A DNA stretch of 53,322 nt, taken from Spirochaetales bacterium (GTDB lineage: Bacteria > Spirochaetota > Spirochaetia > DSM-27196 > Alkalispirochaetaceae). Numbering within the stretch: position 1 is the stretch's first letter; each line of letters starts with the position of its first letter. The DNA lies in NCBI GenBank assembly GCA_028282545.1, contig JANQHT010000071.1, positions 1 through 53,322 on the forward strand, written 5' to 3'. Below, one piece after another: positions 9,267 through 17,986 of the stretch. Under the pieces are notes generated by a model that did not search any database, was not told where the DNA came from, and worked only from the letters and a program-made list of their open reading frames with translations. Position numbers and translations under genes: made by a program.

Positions 9267-12200
9267 TCAGCGGCGAAGCCGGATCGTTGCGATCTGGAAG
9301 GGGCGGAGCGGGACATGGACTTCGCCGTCCGCCGGGCGAAGCGCGCCCCCATCCTCTCGTTCGAGGAGATCGCACACGTGCACGGATGAAAAGGGAACGG
9401 CGGTACGAATCGTCGCCTCCGTGTGACTACCGGCGGCCTCGAAGACGCGGAGGATGATGTCGCCGCTTGTATCTTCCGCGCCTTTGATCGATTGCACCAC
9501 CACACCTTCACCGGAGATCCGGATGGAAGGGCCGCCATCGTGTTTTGCTCGCCGATGAGGGCGCACCGTCAACGGCATGTTGAGGTTGTACGCTTCGCGC
9601 ACCAGGCCCGACCTCTGCCATTGACCGTCGTGAAGATACAGGGAATAGGTGAAATGGTGCCGTCCCGCGTCGCTCTTCGGATCCGGCCGCGTCGGAGAGC
9701 GGAGCAAGCTCAGGCTGAGCACGTTGTCTCGAACGTCACAACCGTACTTGCAGTCGTTCATGAGCGCCACGCCGAATCGGCCCTCCGACACGTCCACCCA
9801 TTTATGGCACAGCGACTCAAAACGCGCCTGCTCCCAAGTGGTGTTCCGATGGTTGGGCAGTTCCAGGGCACCCGCGGAAAGATCGGTCGTGTAGTGTCTC
9901 GCCTTGAGGTGTAACGGGAAAGAGACCTTCAGCAAACGCTCGGTCTCGCGCCAATCTACCCACGTTTCAAAATCGATGCGCGGAACGGTCGCGTACAGCC
10001 GTACGATCTGCACGGCACGGCTTGCCGATAGCGTGCGCGACAATCGAAGGGCAACCGAGATGGGGCCGCTCTCAACAACCTCGACGCCGCTCCACCCGTC
10101 GTCGATCTCGATCTCTTTGTCGCGATAGCGTTCCACGATGTCCCAGGCGTTGTAGCGTCCCGGACGGTCCTCGTACAGGTGCCATCCGTTCAGAACCTGC
10201 CCCTCCGGGCACAGCCTTCGGCGCCGAATTTTGTCCAACACCTGCTTCAGATTGCCGCGCTCGTCAAACTCGAGACGGAAGAAGTCGTTCTCCAGACGTT
10301 CTCGTTCAGCTACCAGCTCCCCGCTTTTGTGCGCGTGGACGGTTCGGATCGTCGATACGGCGAGGCCCGGTACCGGAGCGATCTCGATTGCGCGAACGGC
10401 GGTTCCGTCGGCGCGTGTGATCTCCTGCGTCGGCATTCCTTTCACGTCGTCGCCGGTCACGTACGTCGGTCCACCGCGCACCCACGAACAGGGGTTCACC
10501 ACGCAGGCCGAAGCGGAGTCCCGTTCCGTCAACCGTTCAACCGACTCATCGACAAGCCGCGCAATGATCTCGTCCATCTCCTCGTACGCCCGGATGGCGT
10601 CGACCGTTACCGGGGCAACGTGACTCCCCGGGATGATGTCGTGAAACTGGTTGATCAACAGGAGCTTCCACGCATCTTTGAACCGTTCAACCGGGAACGG
10701 TGCGGACTCGTGGGTCAGCGACGCCAGTACGGATAGGAGTTCCGCCTCGTACAAAGAGAATTCCCCGGAACGATTCGCTTTTTTCAGTTCACCCTTGGAA
10801 GTAAACGTGCCGCGGTGCATTTCGAGGTACAGGTCTCCGTCCCAGACGGGAAGGCCCTCCTTCCCGGCGAAACTACGGTGCAGATACTCCTTTCCGGTCG
10901 TCAAGCGTTGCTGGGGTACTCCCGGAAGGCGCTGTTGCCGGTGGAACAACGCGATCATCTCATCGGTAGCGCCGCTTCCACCGTCACCGTAGCCGTACAT
11001 CTGAAGCGATTCGTCGAAAATGTGCTTGTCCTGCATCGCCTCCCAGTTCTCCTGGGCCTGGTTCGGGTCCATCCACGTAATGAAGTGTACCGGTGGAACG
11101 CACGCAAAGACCTCGCTTCCGTCCAAGCCGCGCCACACGAAGTTGTTATGGGGAAATCGATTTGTATCGTTCCACGTGGACATCTTGTTGGAAACGAAGT
11201 AGTCGATCTTTCCCAGTTTGAGAATCTGCGGCATGATCGCACTGTTTCCGAACACATCGGGCAGCCAGCAGTTATCGACTTCTATACCGAACTTTTCAAG
11301 GAAGTAGGACTTCCCGTACAGGATGTGCCGGACCAAGCTTTCGGCGGAGATGACGTTGCAGTCGGGTTCGACGTAGAGCCCGCCGACGATTTCCCACCGC
11401 CCATCCTCGATTCTCCCTTTCATCTCCTGAAAGAGCGCCGGATAATAGCGCTCGAGCGTTTCGTACGCCCACGCTTGCGAATGGGCATAGAGAAATTCAG
11501 GATACCGGTCCATCAAACGCAGTTGAATCAACGTTGTGCGCGCGTTCTTCTGAACGGTCTGGTGTGCTTTCCAGAAGTACGCGATGTCCAGATGTGAATG
11601 GGCAACGCACGCCAAACGACCCTCTTTCCCGAAGGGCGAATCTGCGTCGTAGATCTCCCGCCTGACAAAGTCCGCGATTCGCGGGAATGCGGACCGAAGC
11701 TCCTGCGGCGACGCGCCGTACGGCGGGAATCTCTTGAACAACTCGCGCATTTTCGCCTGGAGATACACTTTCACGTCGTCGACGATTGCCGGGCCAAACG
11801 CCGTAAGGTTGAGCGCTTCGAGGTCGTACCAGAGTTCGAGCGCCGATGGATCCAGCACAACCAAGTCCGGCGTCGTGAACCTCTGGACGCAACCGCGCAA
11901 CGCCGCCGACCGCGGGTTTCGGTCATCGTCGGGGCGGGACCGTGTGTACGCTTCCATGGTAATGGGGAACTTCGTTTCCGGAACTGCCTGCCGGCAGAGT
12001 TCAAACCATTGCCGATTGGGGTCCAGACCGTCTAGGTAGGTGCGTTCGCTCGAAACGATTACCTCGGTCGCGGTGAGCATACGGAAATGAACCGTCTCGC
12101 CGGCGTATTTTTCGGGAATTACCGCTTCGCCCTGGAAGTATGCCGTGACATCGGGCCCGCCCCACCGCTCGCCGTGCGCGATGGTGCGTGCCTCCTCGAT

Positions 12201-12356
12201 CCACCGGTACCCCTCCGGTTGGTAGTACCCTTCCCGAACGGACCACGGTCCGGTCGGGTGAGACTCACAAACCACGAGTTTCTCGATCTGATCGATCATT
12301 ACCTTTGCCCACTGTTCAAACGACATGCTTCGTCGTACGACATGTGTGTGTGCCAC
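9267..12356 (-). CDS. Glycoside hydrolase family 38 alpha-mannosidase
   Basis: This large 1029-aa enzyme has the GH38 layout. An N-terminal beta domain is followed by the catalytic domain with the zinc motif 'HSHLDIAYFW' (about residue 252). The nucleophile aspartate lies in 'WLPDVFGNSAIMPQIL' (about residue 365). The C-terminal beta-sandwich domains (Glyco_hydro_38C) extend from about 600 on. There is no signal peptide, so it is a cytoplasmic retaining alpha-mannosidase of the kind that trims imported mannosides. It is the second gene of the leftward operon, 14 bases after the NifU-domain gene. Its presence beside GH28 enzymes suggests a mixed glycan, or a function on another alpha-linked sugar. 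Confidence 0.93.
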   Translation of the reverse strand: MAHTHVVRRSMSFEQWAKVMIDQIEKLVVCESHPTGPWSVREGYYQPEGYRWIEEARTIAHGERWGGPDVTAYFQGEAVIPEKYAGETVHFRMLTATEVIVSSERTYLDGLDPNRQWFELCRQAVPETKFPITMEAYTRSRPDDDRNPRSAALRGCVQRFTTPDLVVLDPSALELWYDLEALNLTAFGPAIVDDVKVYLQAKMRELFKRFPPYGASPQELRSAFPRIADFVRREIYDADSPFGKEGRLACVAHSHLDIAYFWKAHQTVQKNARTTLIQLRLMDRYPEFLYAHSQAWAYETLERYYPALFQEMKGRIEDGRWEIVGGLYVEPDCNVISAESLVRHILYGKSYFLEKFGIEVDNCWLPDVFGNSAIMPQILKLGKIDYFVSNKMSTWNDTNRFPHNNFVWRGLDGSEVFACVPPVHFITWMDPNQAQENWEAMQDKHIFDESLQMYGYGDGGSGATDEMIALFHRQQRLPGVPQQRLTTGKEYLHRSFAGKEGLPVWDGDLYLEMHRGTFTSKGELKKANRSGEFSLYEAELLSVLASLTHESAPFPVERFKDAWKLLLINQFHDIIPGSHVAPVTVDAIRAYEEMDEIIARLVDESVERLTERDSASACVVNPCSWVRGGPTYVTGDDVKGMPTQEITRADGTAVRAIEIAPVPGLAVSTIRTVHAHKSGELVAERERLENDFFRLEFDERGNLKQVLDKIRRRRLCPEGQVLNGWHLYEDRPGRYNAWDIVERYRDKEIEIDDGWSGVEVVESGPISVALRLSRTLSASRAVQIVRLYATVPRIDFETWVDWRETERLLKVSFPLHLKARHYTTDLSAGALELPNHRNTTWEQARFESLCHKWVDVSEGRFGVALMNDCKYGCDVRDNVLSLSLLRSPTRPDPKSDAGRHHFTYSLYLHDGQWQRSGLVREAYNLNMPLTVRPHRRAKHDGGPSIRISGEGVVVQSIKGAEDTSGDIILRVFEAAGSHTEATIRTAVPFSSVHVCDLLEREDGGALRPADGEVHVPLRPFQIATIRLRR

Positions 12357-12370
12357 GATCGTATCCTACC

Positions 12371-12634
12371 TCAGTGGTGGTAGTAGGTGTGCTCTACGTC
12401 TATGGTGACATCGAACGTGTTTCCGGTCCGGCGATTCAACTCGCGGGCGATCCACCAGGCAAAATCGTCATCACACTTTGGACACCCCGCACAGGCGGCC
12501 GAGGCAATGATCCGTACGGTTGTGCCCTCGATCGATGCAAAACGGATATCGCCGCCGTCGACGTTCACCAGTGGACGAAGCTCCGTGTCGATGATTCGCT
12601 GGATCGATTGCGCTGAAAAAGCCGCGTTCTTCAT
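12371..12634 (-). CDS. NifU-like (Nfu) iron-sulfur scaffold domain protein
   Basis: This 87-aa protein matches the NifU C-terminal domain: 'ELRPLVNVDGGDIRF' (residues 18-32) and 'ACAGCPKC' (residues 47-54). In Nfu proteins the two cysteines of CxxC bridge a cluster between two subunits; here there is a third cysteine (CxxCPxC at 48, 51 and 54). The C-terminal third is unusual, ending in 'EHTYYHH', a possible extra metal-binding tail. It starts the leftward operon upstream of GH38, an odd place for an iron-sulfur scaffold since none of the operon enzymes is known to need a cluster. It lacks the N-terminal scaffold domain of full NifU. Confidence 0.82.
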   Translation of the reverse strand: MKNAAFSAQSIQRIIDTELRPLVNVDGGDIRFASIEGTTVRIIASAACAGCPKCDDDFAWWIARELNRRTGNTFDVTIDVEHTYYHH

Positions 12635-12648
12635 AGGCGTTACAGAGA

Positions 12649-12666
12649 CGTTTGTACCATCAAACG
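12649..12666. promoter_or_regulatory. Inverted repeat in the divergent nifU-like/araC region
   Basis: CGTTTG-TACCAT-CAAACG, a 6-6-6 inverted repeat, lies in the 126-bp gap between the leftward NifU-domain gene and the rightward AraC-type gene. It is 15 bases upstream of the leftward start, so a regulator bound there could block or steer leftward transcription. The AraC protein encoded next door is the obvious candidate, though AraC sites are usually direct repeats. Its function as an operator is inference. Confidence 0.35.
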
Positions 12667-12760
12667 CAACGCAACGTTAGGTGGAGTCTTGCTCGAAACC
12701 TTGCAAATGTTGTTCATGGTAGTAATCTCAGATATCATTCCCCGCGGAGCGTATGTACGG

Positions 12761-13612
12761 ATGGAGAACGACCGGTTCATTCACCACTATTCGTTCAGGC
12801 CGCCGCAGTTCAACTATCTGCACTCGGTGGCCGATCCCCCGACGGCGGTGCCGGTGGAACTCCACGAGTCCCACGAACTCTGTTTTTTCTATCGGGGCGA
12901 CATCACGTTTTTCATCGAGGGAAACGTGTACCAAGTTAGGCCGGGCGACATCCTCATCATCGCCAACACGGAGTTGCACCGGGCCGTGGTCCGACCGGAA
13001 ACATCCTACGAACGTACCGTTATCCATTTCAAGACCAGATACCTCACGGGTTTCCAACCGGACGACTTCGACCTTCTGAACTTTGTTACAAAGCGCATGA
13101 TCGGACATCAGAATCGTATCGACTCCAGTCAAATTGATACGTCACGTGTGTATGCACTCCTTGATCAAATCGGCGGTATCATCGAAGAGGGGCGGCCGGA
13201 ATGCGATCTCATGGTAAAAACGGTGTTCGTTGAACTCCTCGTGGAAGTTCGCAGGACCTACAACGACAACTGGGGATCGGTAACGACTCCCACCCAGACG
13301 GACATCAAAATCAAAGAGATTCTGAAGTACATCAACGATAACCTTGCGAGCAAAATCACCCTCGAATCCTTGAAGGCGGAGTTCTTTATCAGCAAGTACT
13401 ACCTCTGCCACGTCTTCAAAAAAAACACCGGCTTCACCGTGATGGAATACCTCACCAATAAACGGATCATGCAGGCGAAACAGCTCTTGATCGACGGTTC
13501 GACCGCGGGGGATGCGTGTTTTGACACGGGTTTCGGGGACTACTCCAACTTTTACAAAGTGTTCAAACGTGCGACCGGTAAGTCGCCGCAGCGCTTCGCC
13601 AAGGAACACTGA
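12761..13612 (+). CDS. AraC-family transcriptional regulator
   Basis: The product of 283 aa has an N-terminal cupin sensor ('ELHESHELCFFYRGDITFF' region, then 'VRPGDILII' and 'ELHR') and a C-terminal pair of helix-turn-helix units. The latter contain 'EFFISKYYLCHVFKKNTGFTV' and 'DTGFGDYSNFYKVFKRATGKSPQRF' (in pieces), the diagnostic AraC signature. ATG 12761 is preferred because GCGGAG lies 11 bases upstream and the protein then starts like its relatives (MENDRF); in-frame starts at 12689 (TTG), 12707 and 12716 are possible. Such regulators sense a sugar and activate adjacent hydrolase operons. Here it sits between the two glycosidase operons and probably controls both. Confidence 0.9.
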   Translation: MENDRFIHHYSFRPPQFNYLHSVADPPTAVPVELHESHELCFFYRGDITFFIEGNVYQVRPGDILIIANTELHRAVVRPETSYERTVIHFKTRYLTGFQPDDFDLLNFVTKRMIGHQNRIDSSQIDTSRVYALLDQIGGIIEEGRPECDLMVKTVFVELLVEVRRTYNDNWGSVTTPTQTDIKIKEILKYINDNLASKITLESLKAEFFISKYYLCHVFKKNTGFTVMEYLTNKRIMQAKQLLIDGSTAGDACFDTGFGDYSNFYKVFKRATGKSPQRFAKEH

Positions 13613-13701
13613 TTTTCCGACCCTCCGGAAAGAGCAACTATCGCCATGAATTGAGCAACAAGCCCCAAGATGTTCGCCGATGCGCTCGTTACCGTGATCC
13701 G

Positions 13702-14448
13702 ATGACTCGTGAGTGTCTCGATTCTCGGCGGACGTTTTCCGCACACCGCGGGGCAGCCGATCTGGCGCCGGAAAACACGCTACCCGCGTTGGAACGCGCC
13801 GTCGCAGCCGGTGTAGGGGTAATCGAGATCGACGTTCGAACCTCCCTTGACGGAGTTTTGTACGACCTTCACGACGCGACGGTAGACCGTACGACAAATG
13901 GACGCGGTTTGCTACGATGGCTGCGTTCCAAACGGGTGGATCAACTCGATGCCGGTGCATGGTTCTCGCCGGAGTTCGCTGAAACGCGAGTTCCCAGGGT
14001 AGACGACATCGTGCGCATCTTCCGCGACCGCGTGTGTTTCTATTTCGACGTGAAACCGGGAGTGCCCTTGCGGAAAATCGTGACACTCGTACGCAAGCAC
14101 GGCATCGAAGCGCGATGCATGTTCTGGTTCAAAAACCCGATCACGGCGAGGAGATTCAAGCGTCGGTATCCACATCTTTTGCTGAAGATGAACGCCGGAA
14201 ACGCAGGTGATATCGGTGATCGCGTCCGCGCGTACAAAGCGGACGTGATCGAGTGCTCGGCGGACAACTTCGAGGTGGCGATGGTCGAAGAGTGTAGAAG
14301 GTTCAACGTTCTATTGATGGTGAGTTTCCATGGTGTTGAGAGCAAAATGCGCGGCCACGGGGCGTTTGATTCTGCGGACATTCTCAACGTACACAACGTT
14401 GGATACATCATGAGTCATTCAGAGCATCTGCAAGGAAGGCGCGGTTAA
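13702..14448 (+). CDS. Glycerophosphodiester phosphodiesterase family protein
   Basis: This protein of 248 aa has the GDPD TIM-barrel motifs: HRG at residues 15-17, PENT at 23-26, the metal ligands Glu42 and Asp44 in 'IEIDVRTSLDG', and the second catalytic His57 in 'LHD'. ATG 13702 is chosen because an upstream TTG at 13651 would add a poor arginine-rich tail. There is no signal peptide. It normally splits glycerophosphodiesters into glycerol-3-phosphate and an alcohol. In a glycan locus it may instead cleave a glycerophosphate or phosphodiester decoration from imported sugars. It is immediately followed by GH28 with no gap. Confidence 0.88.
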   Translation: MTRECLDSRRTFSAHRGAADLAPENTLPALERAVAAGVGVIEIDVRTSLDGVLYDLHDATVDRTTNGRGLLRWLRSKRVDQLDAGAWFSPEFAETRVPRVDDIVRIFRDRVCFYFDVKPGVPLRKIVTLVRKHGIEARCMFWFKNPITARRFKRRYPHLLLKMNAGNAGDIGDRVRAYKADVIECSADNFEVAMVEECRRFNVLLMVSFHGVESKMRGHGAFDSADILNVHNVGYIMSHSEHLQGRRG

Positions 14449-15798
14449 GTGTTTGACGTTCGCAACTACGGCGCAAAAGGCGACGGCCGCACAAACGACG
14501 CCGCCGCAATCCAGGCGGCAATCGACGATTGCCACGAAGCGGGTGGTGGAAATGTCGTTTTTCCGGGTGGTTTTGTGTTCCTGACCGGTCCGTTCAAGTT
14601 CAAGTCGTTTGTCAAACTCGTGGTTGAGGCAAACGCCGTGATCCTCGCGAGTACGGACATCACTCTCTACACGGAAAGCGCCTTCAAGGAAAACCGGTCG
14701 GAAGGGAGCATGTGGATCAGCGGCTTTGAGGCGCACAGGATCGGCATCTCCGGCGAGGGCGTAATCGACGGGCAGGGCACCGAGTTTATGCTCAACGAGG
14801 AGAAGACGCACTTCAACTACAAGATGGAAGACGGCGTGGACATGCGTCCGCACCTGCTGACGCTGATCGGGTGTCACAACGTCACGATCCGGGGAGTCAC
14901 CTTTCGAAATGCAGCGTACTGGTCCATCCACCCGGTCGGGTGCGAGGACGTCCTGATTACCGGGGTGAGAGTGATAAACAGCCTGAAAGTCAGAAACTGC
15001 GACGGTATCGATCCGGATCACTGCCGCAACGTGCGCATCAGCGACTGCTACATCGAATCTGCCGACGACTGTATCTGTCCGAAAACACGGCGTGAGTACG
15101 ACGAATACGGCCCTACGGAAAACATGACGGTCACCGGGTGTACGCTCGTTTCCACCTCGTGCGCGATAAAGTTAGGTAGCGAAAATGTGTCGGGAATTCG
15201 CAACATCGTCTTCTCGTCGATCATAATCAACGCCTCGAATCGGGCACTCGGGATCCAGAATCGTGACGAAGGCGCCATTGAAAACATTCGATTTACCAAC
15301 ATCGTTATCGAGTCGCGGTTGTTCGCGGATGTGTGGTGGGGCAAGGCGGAACCGATCTCGATTACCGCGCTACGGCGTCCGCGCGATGCATTCGAGCGGA
15401 CTCCTCGCGACGGTTCGAAGCCGACCGTGGGGCCGGTGCGCAACGTCGGGTTTACCGACGTTACGGCAAGTAGCGAGAACGGTGTCTACATTTGCGGCTG
15501 CGACGAGTCCAGGCCAAGCGACCTCTACTTCGACAACGTGACGCTTCGCATCAACAAAATGACCGCATACGAAGGCGGGCAGTACGACCGACGCCCGTGC
15601 GATGTGAATGAGATAGTCCGCGAGCCGACATCGGGTTTCTCGATCCAGGAAGCGGACGACGTGCGCCTTCGGGATTGCCGGGTCGTCTGGGGAGATTGCC
15701 AGCCCGATTACTTCGGTGAAGCTCTGTTCAAACGCAACGTAAACGGACTCCAGGTGAACGGCCTGTGCGAACGAAACAACGCGAGGAACGGAACGTGA
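14449..15798 (+). CDS. Glycoside hydrolase family 28 (second copy)
   Basis: The GTG start at 14449 directly follows the GDPD stop, with GGAAGG about 10 bases upstream. The 449-aa product opens 'FDVRNYGAKGDGRTNDAAAIQAAI', the GH28 start. The catalytic block is 'NCDGIDPDHCRNVRISDCYI...SADDC', so the DG and DD aspartates are kept. It shares the beta-helix layout with the 7881-9257 gene but is clearly diverged, suggesting a different linkage specificity. No signal peptide, so cytoplasmic. Its stop overlaps the HAD gene start by 4 bases (GTGA), so the genes are translationally coupled. Confidence 0.88.
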   Translation: MFDVRNYGAKGDGRTNDAAAIQAAIDDCHEAGGGNVVFPGGFVFLTGPFKFKSFVKLVVEANAVILASTDITLYTESAFKENRSEGSMWISGFEAHRIGISGEGVIDGQGTEFMLNEEKTHFNYKMEDGVDMRPHLLTLIGCHNVTIRGVTFRNAAYWSIHPVGCEDVLITGVRVINSLKVRNCDGIDPDHCRNVRISDCYIESADDCICPKTRREYDEYGPTENMTVTGCTLVSTSCAIKLGSENVSGIRNIVFSSIIINASNRALGIQNRDEGAIENIRFTNIVIESRLFADVWWGKAEPISITALRRPRDAFERTPRDGSKPTVGPVRNVGFTDVTASSENGVYICGCDESRPSDLYFDNVTLRINKMTAYEGGQYDRRPCDVNEIVREPTSGFSIQEADDVRLRDCRVVWGDCQPDYFGEALFKRNVNGLQVNGLCERNNARNGT

Positions 15799-16316
15799 AA
15801 CCAACGCTTTTGTTCGACTGCGGTGACACCCTCATAGACGAGGGAACTGAAACGAAAGACGAACGCGGCGTATCGTTGGACGCCGAATTAATACCGGGAA
15901 GCGACACCCTGATTGAAACTCTCGCCGCCCGTGGGTATACGATGGCGCTCGTGGCGGACGGATTCGTCGACACATTCAAAAACGTCCTCGGTAAGTACGA
16001 CCTGTACCGCCACTTTTCAGCGTACGCCATTTCGGAAGAGGTGGGAGTGTGCAAACCCGACTCGAGGATGTTCCTCAAAGCCATGGAAGACCTCGGTATC
16101 GGCGAAATGGATCGTGGAAGCATCTGGATGATCGGAAACAATCTGGCACGCGATATCAGAGGTGCCAACCAACTGGGACTCGTTTCCGTCTGGATCGATT
16201 GGGCTCCCCGGAGGTCAAAAATACCGGCGAGCGATCTCGAAATACCCGATCACACCGTGACCGCGCCGCTGGAGATACTCGATTTGCTTGAGACGCGCAC
16301 GGATGCGGGGGCATGA
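15795..16316 (+). CDS. HAD-family hydrolase
   Basis: This protein of 173 aa starts at GTG 15795 inside the GH28 stop (GTGA). It has the HAD Rossmann core: motif I 'LLFDCGDTL' (residues 5-13), motif III/IV region 'VCKPDSRMFLKAM' and 'WMIGNNLARDIRGANQLG'. Motif I reads D-x-G-D-T rather than the normal D-x-D-x-T, so the usual second aspartate (acid/base) is replaced by glycine with an aspartate one step later. This is seen in some HAD subgroups and may alter the activity. It probably removes phosphate from a sugar or metabolite of this pathway; the substrate is unknown. Confidence 0.85.
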   Translation: MKPTLLFDCGDTLIDEGTETKDERGVSLDAELIPGSDTLIETLAARGYTMALVADGFVDTFKNVLGKYDLYRHFSAYAISEEVGVCKPDSRMFLKAMEDLGIGEMDRGSIWMIGNNLARDIRGANQLGLVSVWIDWAPRRSKIPASDLEIPDHTVTAPLEILDLLETRTDAGA

Positions 16317-17986
16317 GCGTCGCCTTGACCGTGGCACAGCGGAACGCGCGCGCCGCCGTCTGCACGCGGAAGTGGTTCGGGGGGCACCTCGTTGCCTTTT
16401 CCGGTATCGATGGAGAGACGAGCTTCGACTCGGGGTTGGTGCTCCGCACGGGATTTCGCGGCACGCACCTCGATGTCGTGCTTCCATGCACGGGGCGTGT
16501 CTCTTTTGACGAGGCCGCGCCCGAGCGGTGTTTTTTGGGGAGTGATTGGGCGGTTCTTCACATCGGCGGTTCTGAGGTGGCGCTGGCGATGGCGGACGCG
16601 CACAACATCATCGTTGACGGGCGGTGCAGGGTGGTGCCCGGGGATCGACTCCGTGTTCATCGAGCGGGCAACCGAACCGTGATTTCCGTAGCCGGGTACG
16701 AACGCCCCGAGTTGGCCGAAGCGCCCATGGCGTCCGTACAGGCGGAGCGCCAAAAGTGGACGAACACGGTTGTTCCTCGCCGCGCCGCGCTCACAAGCGT
16801 ACGGAACGCCGCTGTTGAGAAAGCGGTGTGCCAGATAAAATCGATGGTACACTCTCCCGAGGGCAAGATCCGCCACGCTTGGTCCACGCCCGATCGATGG
16901 CCGCATCGAAGAATGTGGTTGTGGGATTCCGCCTTCCATGCGATCGGTATGCGGCACCTCGATCCCGGGTTGGCGCGAGATTTCATTTCGGCCGTCTTCG
17001 ACTGTCAGGAGCCGAGCGGCGCTATTCCGCATATGATGGCTCCCCGTACGGTGTCGGACATAACGCAGCCGCCGGTCCTCGGACTTGGGATCGCCAATGT
17101 TCTGGAGGTGCAACGGGACGCCCCTTGGCTGGAGCGCCTCTATGAGCCGCTCGGTACATTCCTCACCTGGATCGAGACGAACCGCGACAGGGACGGTGAC
17201 GGTCTGGTTGAGTGGCACATCGAAGCGGACGAGCATTGTCGTTCCGGCGAGAGCGGCATGGACAACTCGGTTCGCTTCGACAGCGCCCGTCCCGTCGGTG
17301 CGGTCGATTTCAACGCGTATCTCTCTCTCGAGTTTTTGTTGATGAGCCGCTTCGCTCGTGAGCTGGGACGCACCGCCGACGCCGCGATGTGGCTATCCAA
17401 GCACGAGGAGCGCAATCAAACCATCAACGCTCTCTGCTGGGACGAGGAGAACGGCTTCTACTACGACTACGACGCGTCCCGACGTGCCAGGTCGCCGGTC
17501 GAATCGGTCGCTGGATTCCTGCCGTTGGTGTGCGGCGCCGCGGAGGGACCCCGAGCGCAACGACTCCGGCGCGCGCTCCTGGATCAAAACCGCTTCGGTA
17601 CCGCTTTTCCCATCCCCTCGGTATCGGCTCGTGACCCGGCTCACACCGATGATATGTGGCGCGGACCAACGTGGATCAATATGAACTGGTTGATCTGCCG
17701 GGGATTGATAACGGCGGGTTTCCCGGACGATGCCGAAGAGCTTCGTCGCAGAACGTGTGCGGAGGTGGAACGCCATGTTGAACGCTATGGGACGTTCTTC
17801 GAGTACTACGACTCGCATCGACGCAAGGATCCCCCCGATCTGAAGCGGAAAGGGAAAAACGCGCCGGATGAGAGCCCGTATCACCAGGTGTTCTTTGACT
17901 ACGGATGGAGTGCCGCACTCTATCTGGACATGGTACTCGCTTCCGGCGACACCTGGACCGTTCAGACGCGGGGAGATGATCAATGA
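16313..17986 (+). CDS. MGH1-like / GH63-type (alpha/alpha)6-barrel glycoside hydrolase
   Basis: The start overlaps the HAD stop by 4 bases (ATGA). The 557-aa product has an N-terminal beta domain (about 1-150) and an (alpha/alpha)6-barrel with 'MWLWDSAFHAIGMRHLDP', 'GMDNSVRFD', and 'MWRGPTWINMNWLI'. These are the conserved blocks of the mannosylglycerate-hydrolase-like and GH63/GH37 (glucosidase/trehalase) group. The acidic residues in the last two blocks are the likely catalytic pair. There is no signal peptide. It likely hydrolyses an alpha-linked disaccharide or glycoside made by the other enzymes of the operon. Family is secure; substrate is not. Confidence 0.85.
   Translation: MSVALTVAQRNARAAVCTRKWFGGHLVAFSGIDGETSFDSGLVLRTGFRGTHLDVVLPCTGRVSFDEAAPERCFLGSDWAVLHIGGSEVALAMADAHNIIVDGRCRVVPGDRLRVHRAGNRTVISVAGYERPELAEAPMASVQAERQKWTNTVVPRRAALTSVRNAAVEKAVCQIKSMVHSPEGKIRHAWSTPDRWPHRRMWLWDSAFHAIGMRHLDPGLARDFISAVFDCQEPSGAIPHMMAPRTVSDITQPPVLGLGIANVLEVQRDAPWLERLYEPLGTFLTWIETNRDRDGDGLVEWHIEADEHCRSGESGMDNSVRFDSARPVGAVDFNAYLSLEFLLMSRFARELGRTADAAMWLSKHEERNQTINALCWDEENGFYYDYDASRRARSPVESVAGFLPLVCGAAEGPRAQRLRRALLDQNRFGTAFPIPSVSARDPAHTDDMWRGPTWINMNWLICRGLITAGFPDDAEELRRRTCAEVERHVERYGTFFEYYDSHRRKDPPDLKRKGKNAPDESPYHQVFFDYGWSAALYLDMVLASGDTWTVQTRGDDQ

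Noticed and set aside
13614-13631. TTTCCG-ACCCTC-CGGAAA hairpin after the AraC gene as a terminator
   Set aside because: Stem of only 6 bp with no T-run; too weak to call.
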